Source: Halosolutus gelatinilyticus
GTDB taxonomy: Archaea; Halobacteriota; Halobacteria; Halobacteriales; Natrialbaceae
Length of the DNA stretch: 64,000 nt
Direction: 5' to 3'
NCBI RefSeq assembly: GCF_023028105.1
Contig: NZ_CP095491.1
Coordinates: 124,001-188,000 of the forward strand
A program made the translations under genes and the position numbers. This document shows positions 18,002-27,112 of the stretch, piece by piece. Within the stretch, counting starts at the first letter, position 1. Each line of letters begins with the position of its first letter. The notes under the pieces were generated by a model that had not been told where the DNA came from, searched no databases, and was given only the letters and a program-made list of their open reading frames with translations.

Positions 18002-19171
18002 CTATTCTCCGCGCTCGATCACCTCGCGAAAAATCCGCTCTATCGATATCGCGTTTCGCTTCCAACTGAACGCATTGAACGCGGTTCGTCGCGCACGATC
18101 TCCGACTCGCCGTCTCAGCTCCGTATCGCGTCGAAGGTTTCGGAGGACGTCCGATAGCGCATCCTGGTCGCGCGGCGGTACCAGGAATCCGGTCCGGCGG
18201 TCCGTGATGTAATCCGATGGCCCTTCACCTTCACAGCCGATGACTGGAAGCCCGCAGGCCATCGCCTCGAGATAGGCGACCCCGAACGCTTCTTCGTAAC
18301 TCGGAAGGACGAACACATCTGCGGACTTGAGGTACCCGAATACGTCCTCGTTGGGAACCGACCCCGTGAACGTAACGGCGTCGCGGACGCCGAGTTCGAT
18401 CGCATGCGCTTCGAGTTCTTCTCTAAGCGGTCCATCTCCGACGATCAGATAGTCGACGTCGACGTCGAGCGTCGAGATAGCGTCGAGAACGTAACGGTGC
18501 CCTTTCGTTTCGATCAAATTTCCCACGCTTATTATCCTGAAAGGCGTTTCCGACGATTCGTACGGTTCCGCGTCCGAGATCCGTTTGATAGGTATGCCGT
18601 TGTGGACGACTTCGATATCGTTCGTCGCGTCGAACTCCTGTACGAAGATGCGACGTAGCTTGTAACTATTTAAGATCGTCTTTTCGGACGCATCTATCAC
18701 GGTTTTGACCTGCGGTGCGACCAACGGTCGGTGAATTGATCGCTGCAGATCGGCACCGTGAATCGTCGTCACTAGCGGAATCTCGAGATTTCGGGCAAGC
18801 GGGGCGGCGGCGAAGCCATCAGGAACGGCAACGTGAGCGTTGATGAGGTCGGCGGACGTGAATAACTCACGTCGCTTCCGTAGCGCCCGCCGAACGGAGT
18901 AGGCGACTATCGGCATCGTTTCGGGCCGCGGGAGCGAGAGGTACCGTGGATAGATAACCGAAACGTCCCCGTAACGATCGGTCCGGGGGATAGACCGTGA
19001 CGACGAACGGTTTAGCACTCGCGACACCGCATCGGGGACGTAGGGGACGGGAGAGATTACGCGGACGGTGTGTCCTCGCGCCGAGAGCGCGGTCGCCTGT
19101 CGCTCGACGAAGATTCCGTTCGTCGGATCCGCGGGCGTCGGGAAGAGATGCGAAACGAAGAGGATATCCAT
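18002..19171 (-). CDS. glycosyltransferase family 4
   Basis: 389 residues. N-terminus MDILFVSHLFPTPADPTNGIFVERQA, ARGHTVRVISPVPYVP, INAHVAVPDGFAAAPLAR and VTTIHGADLQR; the donor domain has RIISVGNLIETKGHRYVLDAI, YLIVGDGPLREELE and SYEEAFGVAYLEAMACGLPV, the classical GT4 E..FG...EAMA.G.PV loop. Typical of capsule/EPS mannosyl- or glucosyl-type transferases. It stands alone on its strand, convergent with the enzyme at 16609 and divergent from the polymerase-like gene at 19307. Confidence 0.9.
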   Translation of the reverse strand: MDILFVSHLFPTPADPTNGIFVERQATALSARGHTVRVISPVPYVPDAVSRVLNRSSSRSIPRTDRYGDVSVIYPRYLSLPRPETMPIVAYSVRRALRKRRELFTSADLINAHVAVPDGFAAAPLARNLEIPLVTTIHGADLQRSIHRPLVAPQVKTVIDASEKTILNSYKLRRIFVQEFDATNDIEVVHNGIPIKRISDAEPYESSETPFRIISVGNLIETKGHRYVLDAISTLDVDVDYLIVGDGPLREELEAHAIELGVRDAVTFTGSVPNEDVFGYLKSADVFVLPSYEEAFGVAYLEAMACGLPVIGCEGEGPSDYITDRRTGFLVPPRDQDALSDVLRNLRRDTELRRRVGDRARRTAFNAFSWKRNAISIERIFREVIERGE

Positions 19172-19306
19172 GTACGAAGAGGGATCGATCGCGCAGTAAA
19201 AGTAGGCGCTGTATGATGCGATGAATGACTCCTAAAACGATAAAAAAGTAATTATAGCGGCGCGTTTCACGAGGTGATACCCTGCCCTCCGCTGAGTGAC
19301 AAACTG

Positions 19307-20560
19307 ATGATATATATGAATTCGCACCGAACCGTCGAACCGACGTCTCGTTCGCTCCCTACATGGGTACGATCTGCGACGATCCTTTTACTGGTTCTCG
19401 CCGTTCTCGGCCCCATTTTGCCCGGAATATCGGTGATGAACGTAAATCTCTTCCCCTTCCGCCTACTTCTCCCCTTTTACGCCGGGTCGGTATCGCTACT
19501 GTTCATATATAGAGGATACGACATTTTCCTCCCACACAGTGTCCTCTATCTATTGGGTTTTGCCATAGTCGGTGTATTGACATCTATCTCCGTGTTCCCG
19601 GCGGGATACGTCCTCCGTGGAGCGGTAATATTCAGTGCGTGCTTCACCGTATTTTTCGGCATCATCCTTACACTCACGACTCGGAAATGGGTATATTACG
19701 GCTGGATGACGGTATGCTCATTAGGGCTCGTTTCGTTTGTGGTCGCTGCATTCGAATATACGACCGGCTGGCATGCGAGTCTGAGTCAAGTCCACCAGTT
19801 ACCGAATCGGCCACCCTACGATAGTTACGTTACCGCTTGGTTCACAAATGTGAATGACATGTCGTTCTTCTTAGTTCTTTCGCTGATCCCCGCGTTGGTC
19901 CTCGGTTTTACGGCCAGAAAGACAACTACGCGTCTATTTTGGTTGGCGATGTGGATAACCGGATTTTCGCTCACGATTCATCTCGGGGCTCGAGCGTCGA
20001 TACTCGGGTTCGCGGTTGCGGGGTTCGTCGTCGTCGGTTTCGTCTATTCGGATCGTCTTCGGTACGTTGCAGGTCGATTCCCGACCCGTTTTGGCCAGGC
20101 CGCAGCGCCGCTTATAGGGATCTTCGCCGTGCTGATTTTCGCTCTCGTACCGAACCCCGCTTCGACGGCGAGTTCGTCCCTTTGGATCCGTTGGCAGTTG
20201 CAGAAGGCGGCCGCGTATAGCGGTGGGCTGACTGGGAACGGTCTTGGTTCGAGCTACACCGTTATCGGACGATCGCCCATCAGGACAAACGGCGTCGGCT
20301 CTCCGCACAGTTGGTACGGCGCCCTACTAACCGATACCGGTATCATAGGCCTCACGATATTTCTCGCCTTTTACGGGGGTCTAGTCAGTAGACTGTGCCG
20401 ATCGGCAGCACTGCGACAGCCGGTCCATTTGATGGGCGCCACTGCTGTCATTACGTTACCGATCGCAGGGTTGGGTCCGAGCAACGCGTTTCTCATGCCG
20501 CTATTTTGGATCGTCCTTGGTCTTGCGGTTTCGGCGCTCCAGATACAGGCGGAGCACTAG
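19307..20560 (+). CDS. O-antigen ligase/polymerase-like membrane protein
   Basis: A highly hydrophobic protein of about 417 residues with ten or more predicted helices (for instance SATILLLVLAVLGPILPGI, SLLFIYRG, RGAVIFSACFTVFFGIILTL) and one large outside loop near residues 290-350 (SSSLWIRWQLQKAAAYSGG, GVGSPHSWYGALLTDTG). The loop with a conserved His before W/Y and the 'LTDTGIIGL' helix start are features of the Wzy/WaaL family, which polymerises or ligates lipid-linked glycan on the outer face. GTG 19274 and ATG 19316 are alternative starts. Its presence suggests repeat-unit polymerisation in this locus. Confidence 0.8.
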   Translation: MIYMNSHRTVEPTSRSLPTWVRSATILLLVLAVLGPILPGISVMNVNLFPFRLLLPFYAGSVSLLFIYRGYDIFLPHSVLYLLGFAIVGVLTSISVFPAGYVLRGAVIFSACFTVFFGIILTLTTRKWVYYGWMTVCSLGLVSFVVAAFEYTTGWHASLSQVHQLPNRPPYDSYVTAWFTNVNDMSFFLVLSLIPALVLGFTARKTTTRLFWLAMWITGFSLTIHLGARASILGFAVAGFVVVGFVYSDRLRYVAGRFPTRFGQAAAPLIGIFAVLIFALVPNPASTASSSLWIRWQLQKAAAYSGGLTGNGLGSSYTVIGRSPIRTNGVGSPHSWYGALLTDTGIIGLTIFLAFYGGLVSRLCRSAALRQPVHLMGATAVITLPIAGLGPSNAFLMPLFWIVLGLAVSALQIQAEH

Positions 20561-20617
20561 GGGGTATCCGTACGGAGCGAGACGATTGCACCCGGCCGAC
20601 TCTACCCCCTCGCCAAC

Positions 20618-21769
20618 TTACACCGCCTCGAGTACGATTTCCGCGAGCTTTTCTCCGGCTTGTTCTCTCGTGTATTCGGCGTACGGCCCCTCTCCAAGCG
20701 ACCGTGGATCCGTGGCGACAATATCCGACAACGCTGCCTCGATGGCCGGGAATTCGTTCTCGGTGACGTAGCCGTGGTCGAACTGTGAGACGACTTCCGC
20801 CATCGCCCCGGCCGATGGCCCGCACGCAAGGATCGGCGTTTCGCACGCGATGTAATCGAAAATTTTGGTCGTCATCTCTTGGGGGGAGCCGCCCGAGACC
20901 GCCAGTCCGAGGTCGGCCCTGTGGATGTGTCGAGCGACGGCGGATCGATCGACGAACCCGGTACACGTAAACTGATCGGCGAGTCCGAACTCCGCGACGG
21001 TCGAGACGACGTCCTGCTCGGGTTCCCCGACGTGAACGAACTGAACTCCGGTTTCAGTTTTAATGTCGGCGAGCGCGCGGAGGAACGGAGCTACGTCCCT
21101 GTAGTGGCCGAACTTACCGACGTAGACGATCGTAAATCGGTTCGGTTGTTCGACGTCGACGTCCGGGAAATCGTCCGGATCGTATCCGTTCTCCACCGTC
21201 TTGAACTTCGAAGATAACTCCGGATACCGATTTTGATACGCTCGCGTAATGCCGCTCGTTGCGGTCGTCACAGCAGTTGCCCGTCGAAGAATTCTCGGTT
21301 CGGCGCTCGTCGAAACGACATCGTGCATCTGTCCGAAGACTGTTCGTTTCGGCCTGTACGGCTGGAGCGTCCACGCGTCTCGGAAATCGACGAGATAGGG
21401 GACCTCTACGGAGGACGTTATAACCACTGTCGATAGAAGCGGGAGAAACGGTCCTGCCGTGTGCCAAATGGCATCGAAGCTGTATCTCTCGTGGAGTTGC
21501 CTTATCTTCCAACACAGAGGCGGAACCCATCGTATCTTATTGAATTCTTTCGGCGAGTTCGGCAGAAATTCCGACACCTCGTGGACCGTTACGTTTCCGC
21601 CGTCGTCGATCGATATGTCGGTGTTTGGTCCGATATTATCGGCCGCAGTAAGAACGTGTATATTCCATTGATCCGGGAGATACTTCGCGAATTTGGACGC
21701 GCGTATCGAACCGACCCCGCCGCCGGGCGGATAGTTGTAGGTGATAAGAAGGATTCGAATCTGATTCAC
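20618..21769 (-). CDS. glycosyltransferase family 4
   Basis: About 383 residues. I start at GTG 21769 (NQIRILLITYNYPPGGGVGS), the usual beginning for this subgroup; the frame extends to GTG 21793. Visible motifs: IWHTAGPFLPLLS, VPYLVDFRDAW, FTIVYVGKFGHYRDVAPFL and a C-terminal TTKIFDYIACETPILACGPS with the binding Glu replaced by an Asp-Tyr pair (KIFDYIA), as in some GT4 relatives. A retaining transferase acting on the lipid-linked glycan; sugar unknown. Convergent with the polymerase-like gene. Confidence 0.85.
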   Translation of the reverse strand: MNQIRILLITYNYPPGGGVGSIRASKFAKYLPDQWNIHVLTAADNIGPNTDISIDDGGNVTVHEVSEFLPNSPKEFNKIRWVPPLCWKIRQLHERYSFDAIWHTAGPFLPLLSTVVITSSVEVPYLVDFRDAWTLQPYRPKRTVFGQMHDVVSTSAEPRILRRATAVTTATSGITRAYQNRYPELSSKFKTVENGYDPDDFPDVDVEQPNRFTIVYVGKFGHYRDVAPFLRALADIKTETGVQFVHVGEPEQDVVSTVAEFGLADQFTCTGFVDRSAVARHIHRADLGLAVSGGSPQEMTTKIFDYIACETPILACGPSAGAMAEVVSQFDHGYVTENEFPAIEAALSDIVATDPRSLGEGPYAEYTREQAGEKLAEIVLEAV

Positions 21770-21964
21770 ATCAGTAGTTAGGAACGATACCACAAAGTTA
21801 GTACCCCGGTTTCGGTAAGCAACCCACTCTGCATGATGGGTTACATTGGTGAATACTTCTCGTAGAATGCGCTTTAGAACACGTAGAGCAACTCAAGTAC
21901 ACACGCGTATTCAGAAGATCGATGTGACACACTCGATCGTCCTTATACATGTGACTCTCTGGCA

Positions 21965-23173
21965 TTATTGTTCGGAGTCACTGTTCTCCACGATAGTAAG
22001 AACGGTTTCCAACTCGGCCCGTATATTGAATCGCTTTTCGACGGCTTGACGGCCGTTTTCTCCCATTTCGGACAGTATCTTCGGTTGCGTCACCAGTCTT
22101 TTGAGTTCGGTAGCGATCGCACCGGGGGTTTCCGCGGTCGTCGTGCCGGCGCCGGTCTCGGCGAGAATTCTACGCATAGTTGGCAGATCGGTCGCAAGGA
22201 TCGGCGTTTGAAACGCCATCGCCTGAAACAATTTATTCGGGAGAGCGTATTGCGAGGCTTTTCGCCGGTGATACGGGATCACAGTGACCGTGGATGCCTC
22301 GTAGTAGGCGGGCACCTTCTCAAAATCGACCCAGCCCGTAAATTCGACCGCGTCGCTAACCTCCCGTCTCCGGACAAGACGTCGAAGTGATTCGACGTAT
22401 TCATCGTTTCCATCGCCAACGAGGAGGAGTTTCGTGTCGGGGATCTCCTCGAGTATCGAGGGCAGCGCTTGGATCAACGTTTCGATCCCTCGCTGGGGCG
22501 TGAAACCGCCGATGTACGAAATGACATAGTCAGCGTCGTAGTCGAGGGGAGTTACATCCATACTATCCAAGCGCTCTAGATCGGGGACGTTTCGGACTAC
22601 TCCGGAAGTGAGATTACGACGGTTGTATCTAGCAGCGAAATAATTTAGGAGTTCTTCACTAATGGTGATGAGTGCGTCTGTCCGTTTAACGGCGTATCGT
22701 TCGAGACGCTGGTATCGCCACGGTGGAGTCAAGAGGATTTTCGAGTTCAGCCGATCTCGAAACGAGAGCCCTTCTCTCCATAGCTTGACCGCTTCCGGAT
22801 ACATTTCGTGTAGATCTGCAACGATAGAAAGATCGTATTGGTTCGCGAACATCGTCGCAAGTTTCGCATGTTCTATATCGTGATAATAGATCGTATCGAA
22901 ATGTTTGTTGCTGAGTATCCGCTCCAGTTCTCGCAACCAAATAGGGTGATACCAGGTTGCCGCGTACACTCGCTCTGCAGCGTGGTGGACGACTTTCGAA
23001 TTTGCACAAACTCTAGTGACAGCGACGTCATTTAACGAGTAGCAGCATTTCTCGTCGTACTGTCCTCGACAAACAACGTGTACGTCGTGACCTGCCGTTA
23101 CGAGCCCTTCAGCTTCTCGTCTGACTCGAATATCGGGTTCGTACTTACCATTTGTCACCATCAAGACGTTCAT
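21965..23173 (-). CDS. glycosyltransferase family 4
   Basis: 402 residues. N-terminus MNVLMVTNGKYEPDIRVRRE, IYYHDIEHAKLAT, IVADLHEMYPEA (the D.HE.YP signature), then the donor half with VISYIGGFTPQRGIETLI, KLLLVGDGNDEYVESL and NKLFQAMAFQTPILATD. The gene follows the ABC exporter on the same strand with a gap of about 45 bases, so both are probably one unit (25028-21965). It is distinctly AT-richer than neighbours outside the locus, consistent with horizontal exchange of glycan genes. Confidence 0.88.
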   Translation of the reverse strand: MNVLMVTNGKYEPDIRVRREAEGLVTAGHDVHVVCRGQYDEKCCYSLNDVAVTRVCANSKVVHHAAERVYAATWYHPIWLRELERILSNKHFDTIYYHDIEHAKLATMFANQYDLSIVADLHEMYPEAVKLWREGLSFRDRLNSKILLTPPWRYQRLERYAVKRTDALITISEELLNYFAARYNRRNLTSGVVRNVPDLERLDSMDVTPLDYDADYVISYIGGFTPQRGIETLIQALPSILEEIPDTKLLLVGDGNDEYVESLRRLVRRREVSDAVEFTGWVDFEKVPAYYEASTVTVIPYHRRKASQYALPNKLFQAMAFQTPILATDLPTMRRILAETGAGTTTAETPGAIATELKRLVTQPKILSEMGENGRQAVEKRFNIRAELETVLTIVENSDSEQ

Positions 23174-23219
23174 AGTATGATCGATCTATCCCGTGATTTT
23201 ACCGTTAATCTCGAACGCA

Positions 23220-25028
23220 TTACGATTGTAACGAGTACAGATTGGAGTACTTCCCGTCTCGCGTCACGAGTTCCTCGTGATTACCGGCTTCGACGATTTC
23301 GCCGCTCTCCATCGTATAGATCCGATCGGCATTCGTAACGGTCGAGAGGCGGTGAGCGATTACGAGCATAGCGTACTCCCGTTCCATCGACTCGATTCCG
23401 TCGTGTACTTGCTTCTCGAGTGAGGTATCCAGATCGCTCGTTGCCTCGTCGAGGATCAGAAGATCGGACTCCTTCAGGAGAGCGCGGGCAATCGCGACTC
23501 GCTGTCGTTGCCCGCCGGACAGTTTCACGCCCTGATCGCCGAGGACCGTCTCGTATCCGTTCGGCAACTCGTCGAAGAATTCAGTCACCCGCGCGACCTC
23601 GCACACGCGATCGATCTCCGCCCGCGTTGCGTCCCGGTTACCGATCGTCAAGTTCCGTCGGAGCGTATCGTTGAAGATGTGAGGGTCCTGCCGAACGATC
23701 GACACCCTCGAACGCCACTCGTCGACGCTGAATTCGGTTATCGGAACGTCGTGCACTCGAATCCCGCCCCGGTCCGGTTCGTACATCCGCGCGAGCAGCG
23801 ACGCGATCGTTGATTTCCCCGCGCCGGACGGACCAACGAACGCGACGAACTCGCCACGATCGAGGCTGAATGAAACGCCGCGAAGCACCGGTTCATCGTT
23901 CGAATTGTAGCTGAAATGGACGTCACGAAACTCCGTCCGTTCGATCGGCGTCGGGACCGGTTTCGAACCGGCGTTCGACTCGCTGTTGCGCTGGAGCTCG
24001 TCGATGAACTCCTGGGTACGGACGAGGTGAGGGAGTTCGCCCTCAACCTGGTAGACTGCCGTGTTGAGGGTACTCACCTTGGGCCCGAGTTTGAACATCG
24101 CGAATAGAAACACGCCCAGTTCAGCTAGAGTCATCGAGGAAAACGTCAGCCCGAAATAGATGAGTACGAACACCGTGATCGCCGTGGTCAGCTGGTAAAA
24201 GTTCGTGATCGCTTCGCTGTTTCGTAACAGTTTGATCCGGTACTGCTCGAACCGCGTTACCGACTCGCTGAATCCTGAGCGCAGTTCGTCGGACATCCCG
24301 AACAATTTCACCTCTCGGACGCCCTGTGTACCGGCCTGTGCGCGCGACTGAATCCCTTCTTTGGCCTCGGCGACTTCGTCGCCGAGTGCGTACCCAGTGT
24401 CGAGGACGTATCGAAACAGGACGGTCGCTCCGCCGAGGAAAATAGCTGTGAAGATCGTAAGCAACGGTGACACGAACAGCGCGAGTGAGACGTACACCAG
24501 CGCGAGCAGCCCTTGTTCAATACAGTTTAACACGTATTTGATCACTCGTCCAGCGTATTCAGCCTGAGTGACGATCGCGTTCATGATGTCGTCGGACCCT
24601 TCCTCGTCGAAATAGGCGATCTCGGCGTCGAGGGCGTTGTCGAACGCGGTCTCCTGCAGGTGCTTGACGTATCTCGTTACGATCGATGCTTTAAACCAGC
24701 CGACAACGAACGATAGTGTGAATCGAACGGCCATCACGGTTGCAACACCGGTCACCAGATACCCGAGTGTGAACGGAACTCCGAGAAATTGGTAGATGCC
24801 CAAAAAGAGCTCAAGCAGCCCGCTGGCGTCTTTTTTCGGTGTATCAGTTTGAGCGATTTCGACGATCGGCATTATGAAACTGAGCCCGAATCCCTCGAGC
24901 AACGCGGCCACGACACTCAGCCCGATAACGAAGATGGCAAATCGAGGTTGGAACTTTGCAACGCGATACAGCGACGCGCCTTTCTCCCGCCAGGTGAGAT
25001 CGACGTCGATATCGTTGGTGTCAGACAT
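23220..25028 (-). CDS. ABC exporter, permease-ATPase fusion (MsbA/PglK-like)
   Basis: A 602-residue half-transporter. Residues 1-330 hold six membrane helices (FAIFVIGLSVVAALLEGFGL, LVYVSLALFVSPLLTIFTA and others); residues 365-600 form the ATPase with Walker A GPSGAGKST near 400, Q-loop VRQDPHIFND, signature LSGGQRQRVAIARALL near 500, Walker B LLILDEATSDLD and the switch His in VIAHRLSTV. In this context, next to glycosyltransferases and with no Wzx-like flippase in the locus, a PglK-type role is likely: flipping lipid-linked oligosaccharide across the membrane for the STT3 enzyme at 27113. That role is inference. Confidence 0.9.
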   Translation of the reverse strand: MSDTNDIDVDLTWREKGASLYRVAKFQPRFAIFVIGLSVVAALLEGFGLSFIMPIVEIAQTDTPKKDASGLLELFLGIYQFLGVPFTLGYLVTGVATVMAVRFTLSFVVGWFKASIVTRYVKHLQETAFDNALDAEIAYFDEEGSDDIMNAIVTQAEYAGRVIKYVLNCIEQGLLALVYVSLALFVSPLLTIFTAIFLGGATVLFRYVLDTGYALGDEVAEAKEGIQSRAQAGTQGVREVKLFGMSDELRSGFSESVTRFEQYRIKLLRNSEAITNFYQLTTAITVFVLIYFGLTFSSMTLAELGVFLFAMFKLGPKVSTLNTAVYQVEGELPHLVRTQEFIDELQRNSESNAGSKPVPTPIERTEFRDVHFSYNSNDEPVLRGVSFSLDRGEFVAFVGPSGAGKSTIASLLARMYEPDRGGIRVHDVPITEFSVDEWRSRVSIVRQDPHIFNDTLRRNLTIGNRDATRAEIDRVCEVARVTEFFDELPNGYETVLGDQGVKLSGGQRQRVAIARALLKESDLLILDEATSDLDTSLEKQVHDGIESMEREYAMLVIAHRLSTVTNADRIYTMESGEIVEAGNHEELVTRDGKYSNLYSLQS

Positions 25029-25503
25029 ACTCTCTAGTCGTTTTTCGGCCTCGACTCCCTGAACTGGGTATTGACCCAGTGCTCCTCCTCGAAGGTGATG
25101 TTTGGGGGATTCACTTAGTAATCGGATCGCTTCACCTTCGTGAAGAACCGTTGCAGCGTGATCACGCCTGATTACTTTGCGCGTACGGAGGCAATAGTCG
25201 GTAGGATGTAGATCATCGCCACGACGTGAGCGACCGTCTAGTGAGCGTCACCGTCGATTTCCACCGTGTAACGGGCTGTTACGCAAATAAGCGTATAAAC
25301 CCCTCTACCCGGTAAGTAATCGTACATTCTCCAGAGGCTTCATCCGCCTCTCCCCGTGATGATCCCGTCGAGTTCTCCCTTGCAGAAAGCATGTTCGATC
25401 TACACGCGGCGTATCACAAATCCTGAATCCCGCATCGCTGTGCGTACAGGTGCGGGGGAGTGGAGGTCCGCGCATCGTACGGTCGCTCTGGCAACTAGCC
25501 GTC
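25029..25503. other. intergenic space upstream of the ABC exporter
   Basis: About 475 bases with no convincing frame; 25400-25732 minus is a shadow of the sugar transferase end. A run with cgtgtaacgggctgttacgc (25264-25283) contains an inverted pair gtaac / gttac. Probably carries the promoter of the exporter-glycosyltransferase unit and the 3' trailer of nothing else, since the next gene ends toward it. Confidence 0.45.
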
Positions 25504-26928
25504 TTATTTTAAAACGGATATGACGATTTTCCAGACCTGGCGGATCACGATCTTCAGATCGAACCAGAACGACTGCTGCCGAATGTACTCGAGATCGTAT
25601 CGTAACTTTTCTTCGGGATCGGTGCTCTTCGCGTCGTTTATCTGTGCGAGCCCGGTTAGGCCGGGCTTCACGAACCAGCGTTTCCGCCACGCCGGTGCAT
25701 CCTCCTCGAGCAACACTTCCTCCTCGGTCCAAGCCGCTCGCGGGCCGACCACGCTCATATTACCGGCCAAAATCGACCACAGCTGCGGCAACTCGTCGAG
25801 GTGAGTCCTCCGTAACGCGCAGCCCACGCGCGTGATCCGATCGTTCTTTTCATCCCCGGTCGGTGTCACCGACTCGCCCTCGGGAACCATCGATCGGAAC
25901 TTGTATACGGGAAAGGTCTCGCCGAAGCCGGTCGTCCGGTCCTGGCTGTACAGCACCGGGCCGTGACTGTCGAGCTTGATCGCGACGGTGATCGCGATCA
26001 TCAGCGGGACGGACGCGACGAGTCCGACGAGCGCAAACGCGAAATCGAACGCCCGTTTGAACAGGTGATCGAGCGGGTCCCACGGTTCGAGATCGACGTC
26101 GACGATTTCGTCCACGTCTCCCTCGGAGACCAGCACGCTGTCGGTGTACTCCCGGTGGACCTTGGCGTCGACTCCGTGTTCGTGGCAGGTGTCGAGCGCG
26201 CCGAAAAATTCCGCTCGATCGGCCTGACGAAACGCTAATACCACCGTGTCGACGTCGTACTCGACGAGCGCGTCCTCGAGTCGTGACAAACCGCCCAAGC
26301 GGGTCAACGCGTCGACTCCGCCCCACGATTTGACGCCGCCATCGTGGGCGATGATGCCGTCGTGTGACGCAGTTTCTGCGAAGGTGGACTCACCGCGAAC
26401 GCTCACCACGGACGGACAGAGATAGCCGAGAACCGGCACCTCGATCGACGGGATGATCTGTTCGATCTGCCCGAGGTCGTCGCCGACGACGAGCGTTCGA
26501 CCGGGATCTTCGACCGGCCGGTGGCGAATCCAGACGAACCAGACGGGAATCGCGATCGACAACACCCCGATCGTCATCGTGAGCGTCGCTCGCGGAAGTC
26601 GATACGACCAGCGAAAATAGCCCAACGTCGCAAGCGCGAACCCACCGACGAGGACGCGCTTTTGCGCCAGAAATACGGTGTCGAGTATCCGCCGCGGTTG
26701 CGGTTTGTACAGCGGGAACAGGACGCCTGCGATCGCGATCGCGCTCAACGTGATCGCCCAGTATAACGATCTCCCGGATAAAACGGTGACGTCGAGACGG
26801 TTGAACAAGGGGACGTACGTCGTGAAAATAGATTGCGAGAACTGGTGATTTACAACGAGCACCGCGCAGATCGTCAGTAGAATCACTCCGAGGGAGCTTA
26901 CTGTGCGATACTGCCATCCGGTTAACAT
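25504..26928 (-). CDS. polyprenyl-phosphate glycosylphosphotransferase (initiating sugar transferase)
   Basis: 474 residues. Four N-terminal helices (VSSLGVILLTICAVLVV etc.), a central Rossmann-like CoA-binding-type region (LVVGDDLGQIEQI, DTVVLAFRQADRAEFFGAL), then the bacterial sugar transferase domain: KRAFDFAFALVGLVASVPLM, PVLYSQDRTTGFGETFPVYK, RRTHLDELPQLWSILAGNMS, VVGPR and KPGLTGLAQI. It moves a sugar phosphate from UDP-sugar to dolichyl/polyprenyl phosphate, the first step of the glycan. I choose ATG 26928 (MLTGWQY), because residues upstream of it in the open frame to 27042 are Cys/Tyr-rich and unlike the family. Confidence 0.92.
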   Translation of the reverse strand: MLTGWQYRTVSSLGVILLTICAVLVVNHQFSQSIFTTYVPLFNRLDVTVLSGRSLYWAITLSAIAIAGVLFPLYKPQPRRILDTVFLAQKRVLVGGFALATLGYFRWSYRLPRATLTMTIGVLSIAIPVWFVWIRHRPVEDPGRTLVVGDDLGQIEQIIPSIEVPVLGYLCPSVVSVRGESTFAETASHDGIIAHDGGVKSWGGVDALTRLGGLSRLEDALVEYDVDTVVLAFRQADRAEFFGALDTCHEHGVDAKVHREYTDSVLVSEGDVDEIVDVDLEPWDPLDHLFKRAFDFAFALVGLVASVPLMIAITVAIKLDSHGPVLYSQDRTTGFGETFPVYKFRSMVPEGESVTPTGDEKNDRITRVGCALRRTHLDELPQLWSILAGNMSVVGPRAAWTEEEVLLEEDAPAWRKRWFVKPGLTGLAQINDAKSTDPEEKLRYDLEYIRQQSFWFDLKIVIRQVWKIVISVLK

Positions 26929-27112
26929 ACATCGTTTGAGGCAACCGCTGATGATATAACATATTTCGTATTCAGTGGTGGAGGTTCGTTTTTGTAAAAT
27001 ATAATGTGATGTAAATGCCACAATCAGACAGAAATCAATCAACTAGAAACGGGAGAGATGCGAGCGGAGCGTCCGCTTCCGATTTTTCGCGGATCCGGCG
27101 CGTGAGAACCGG

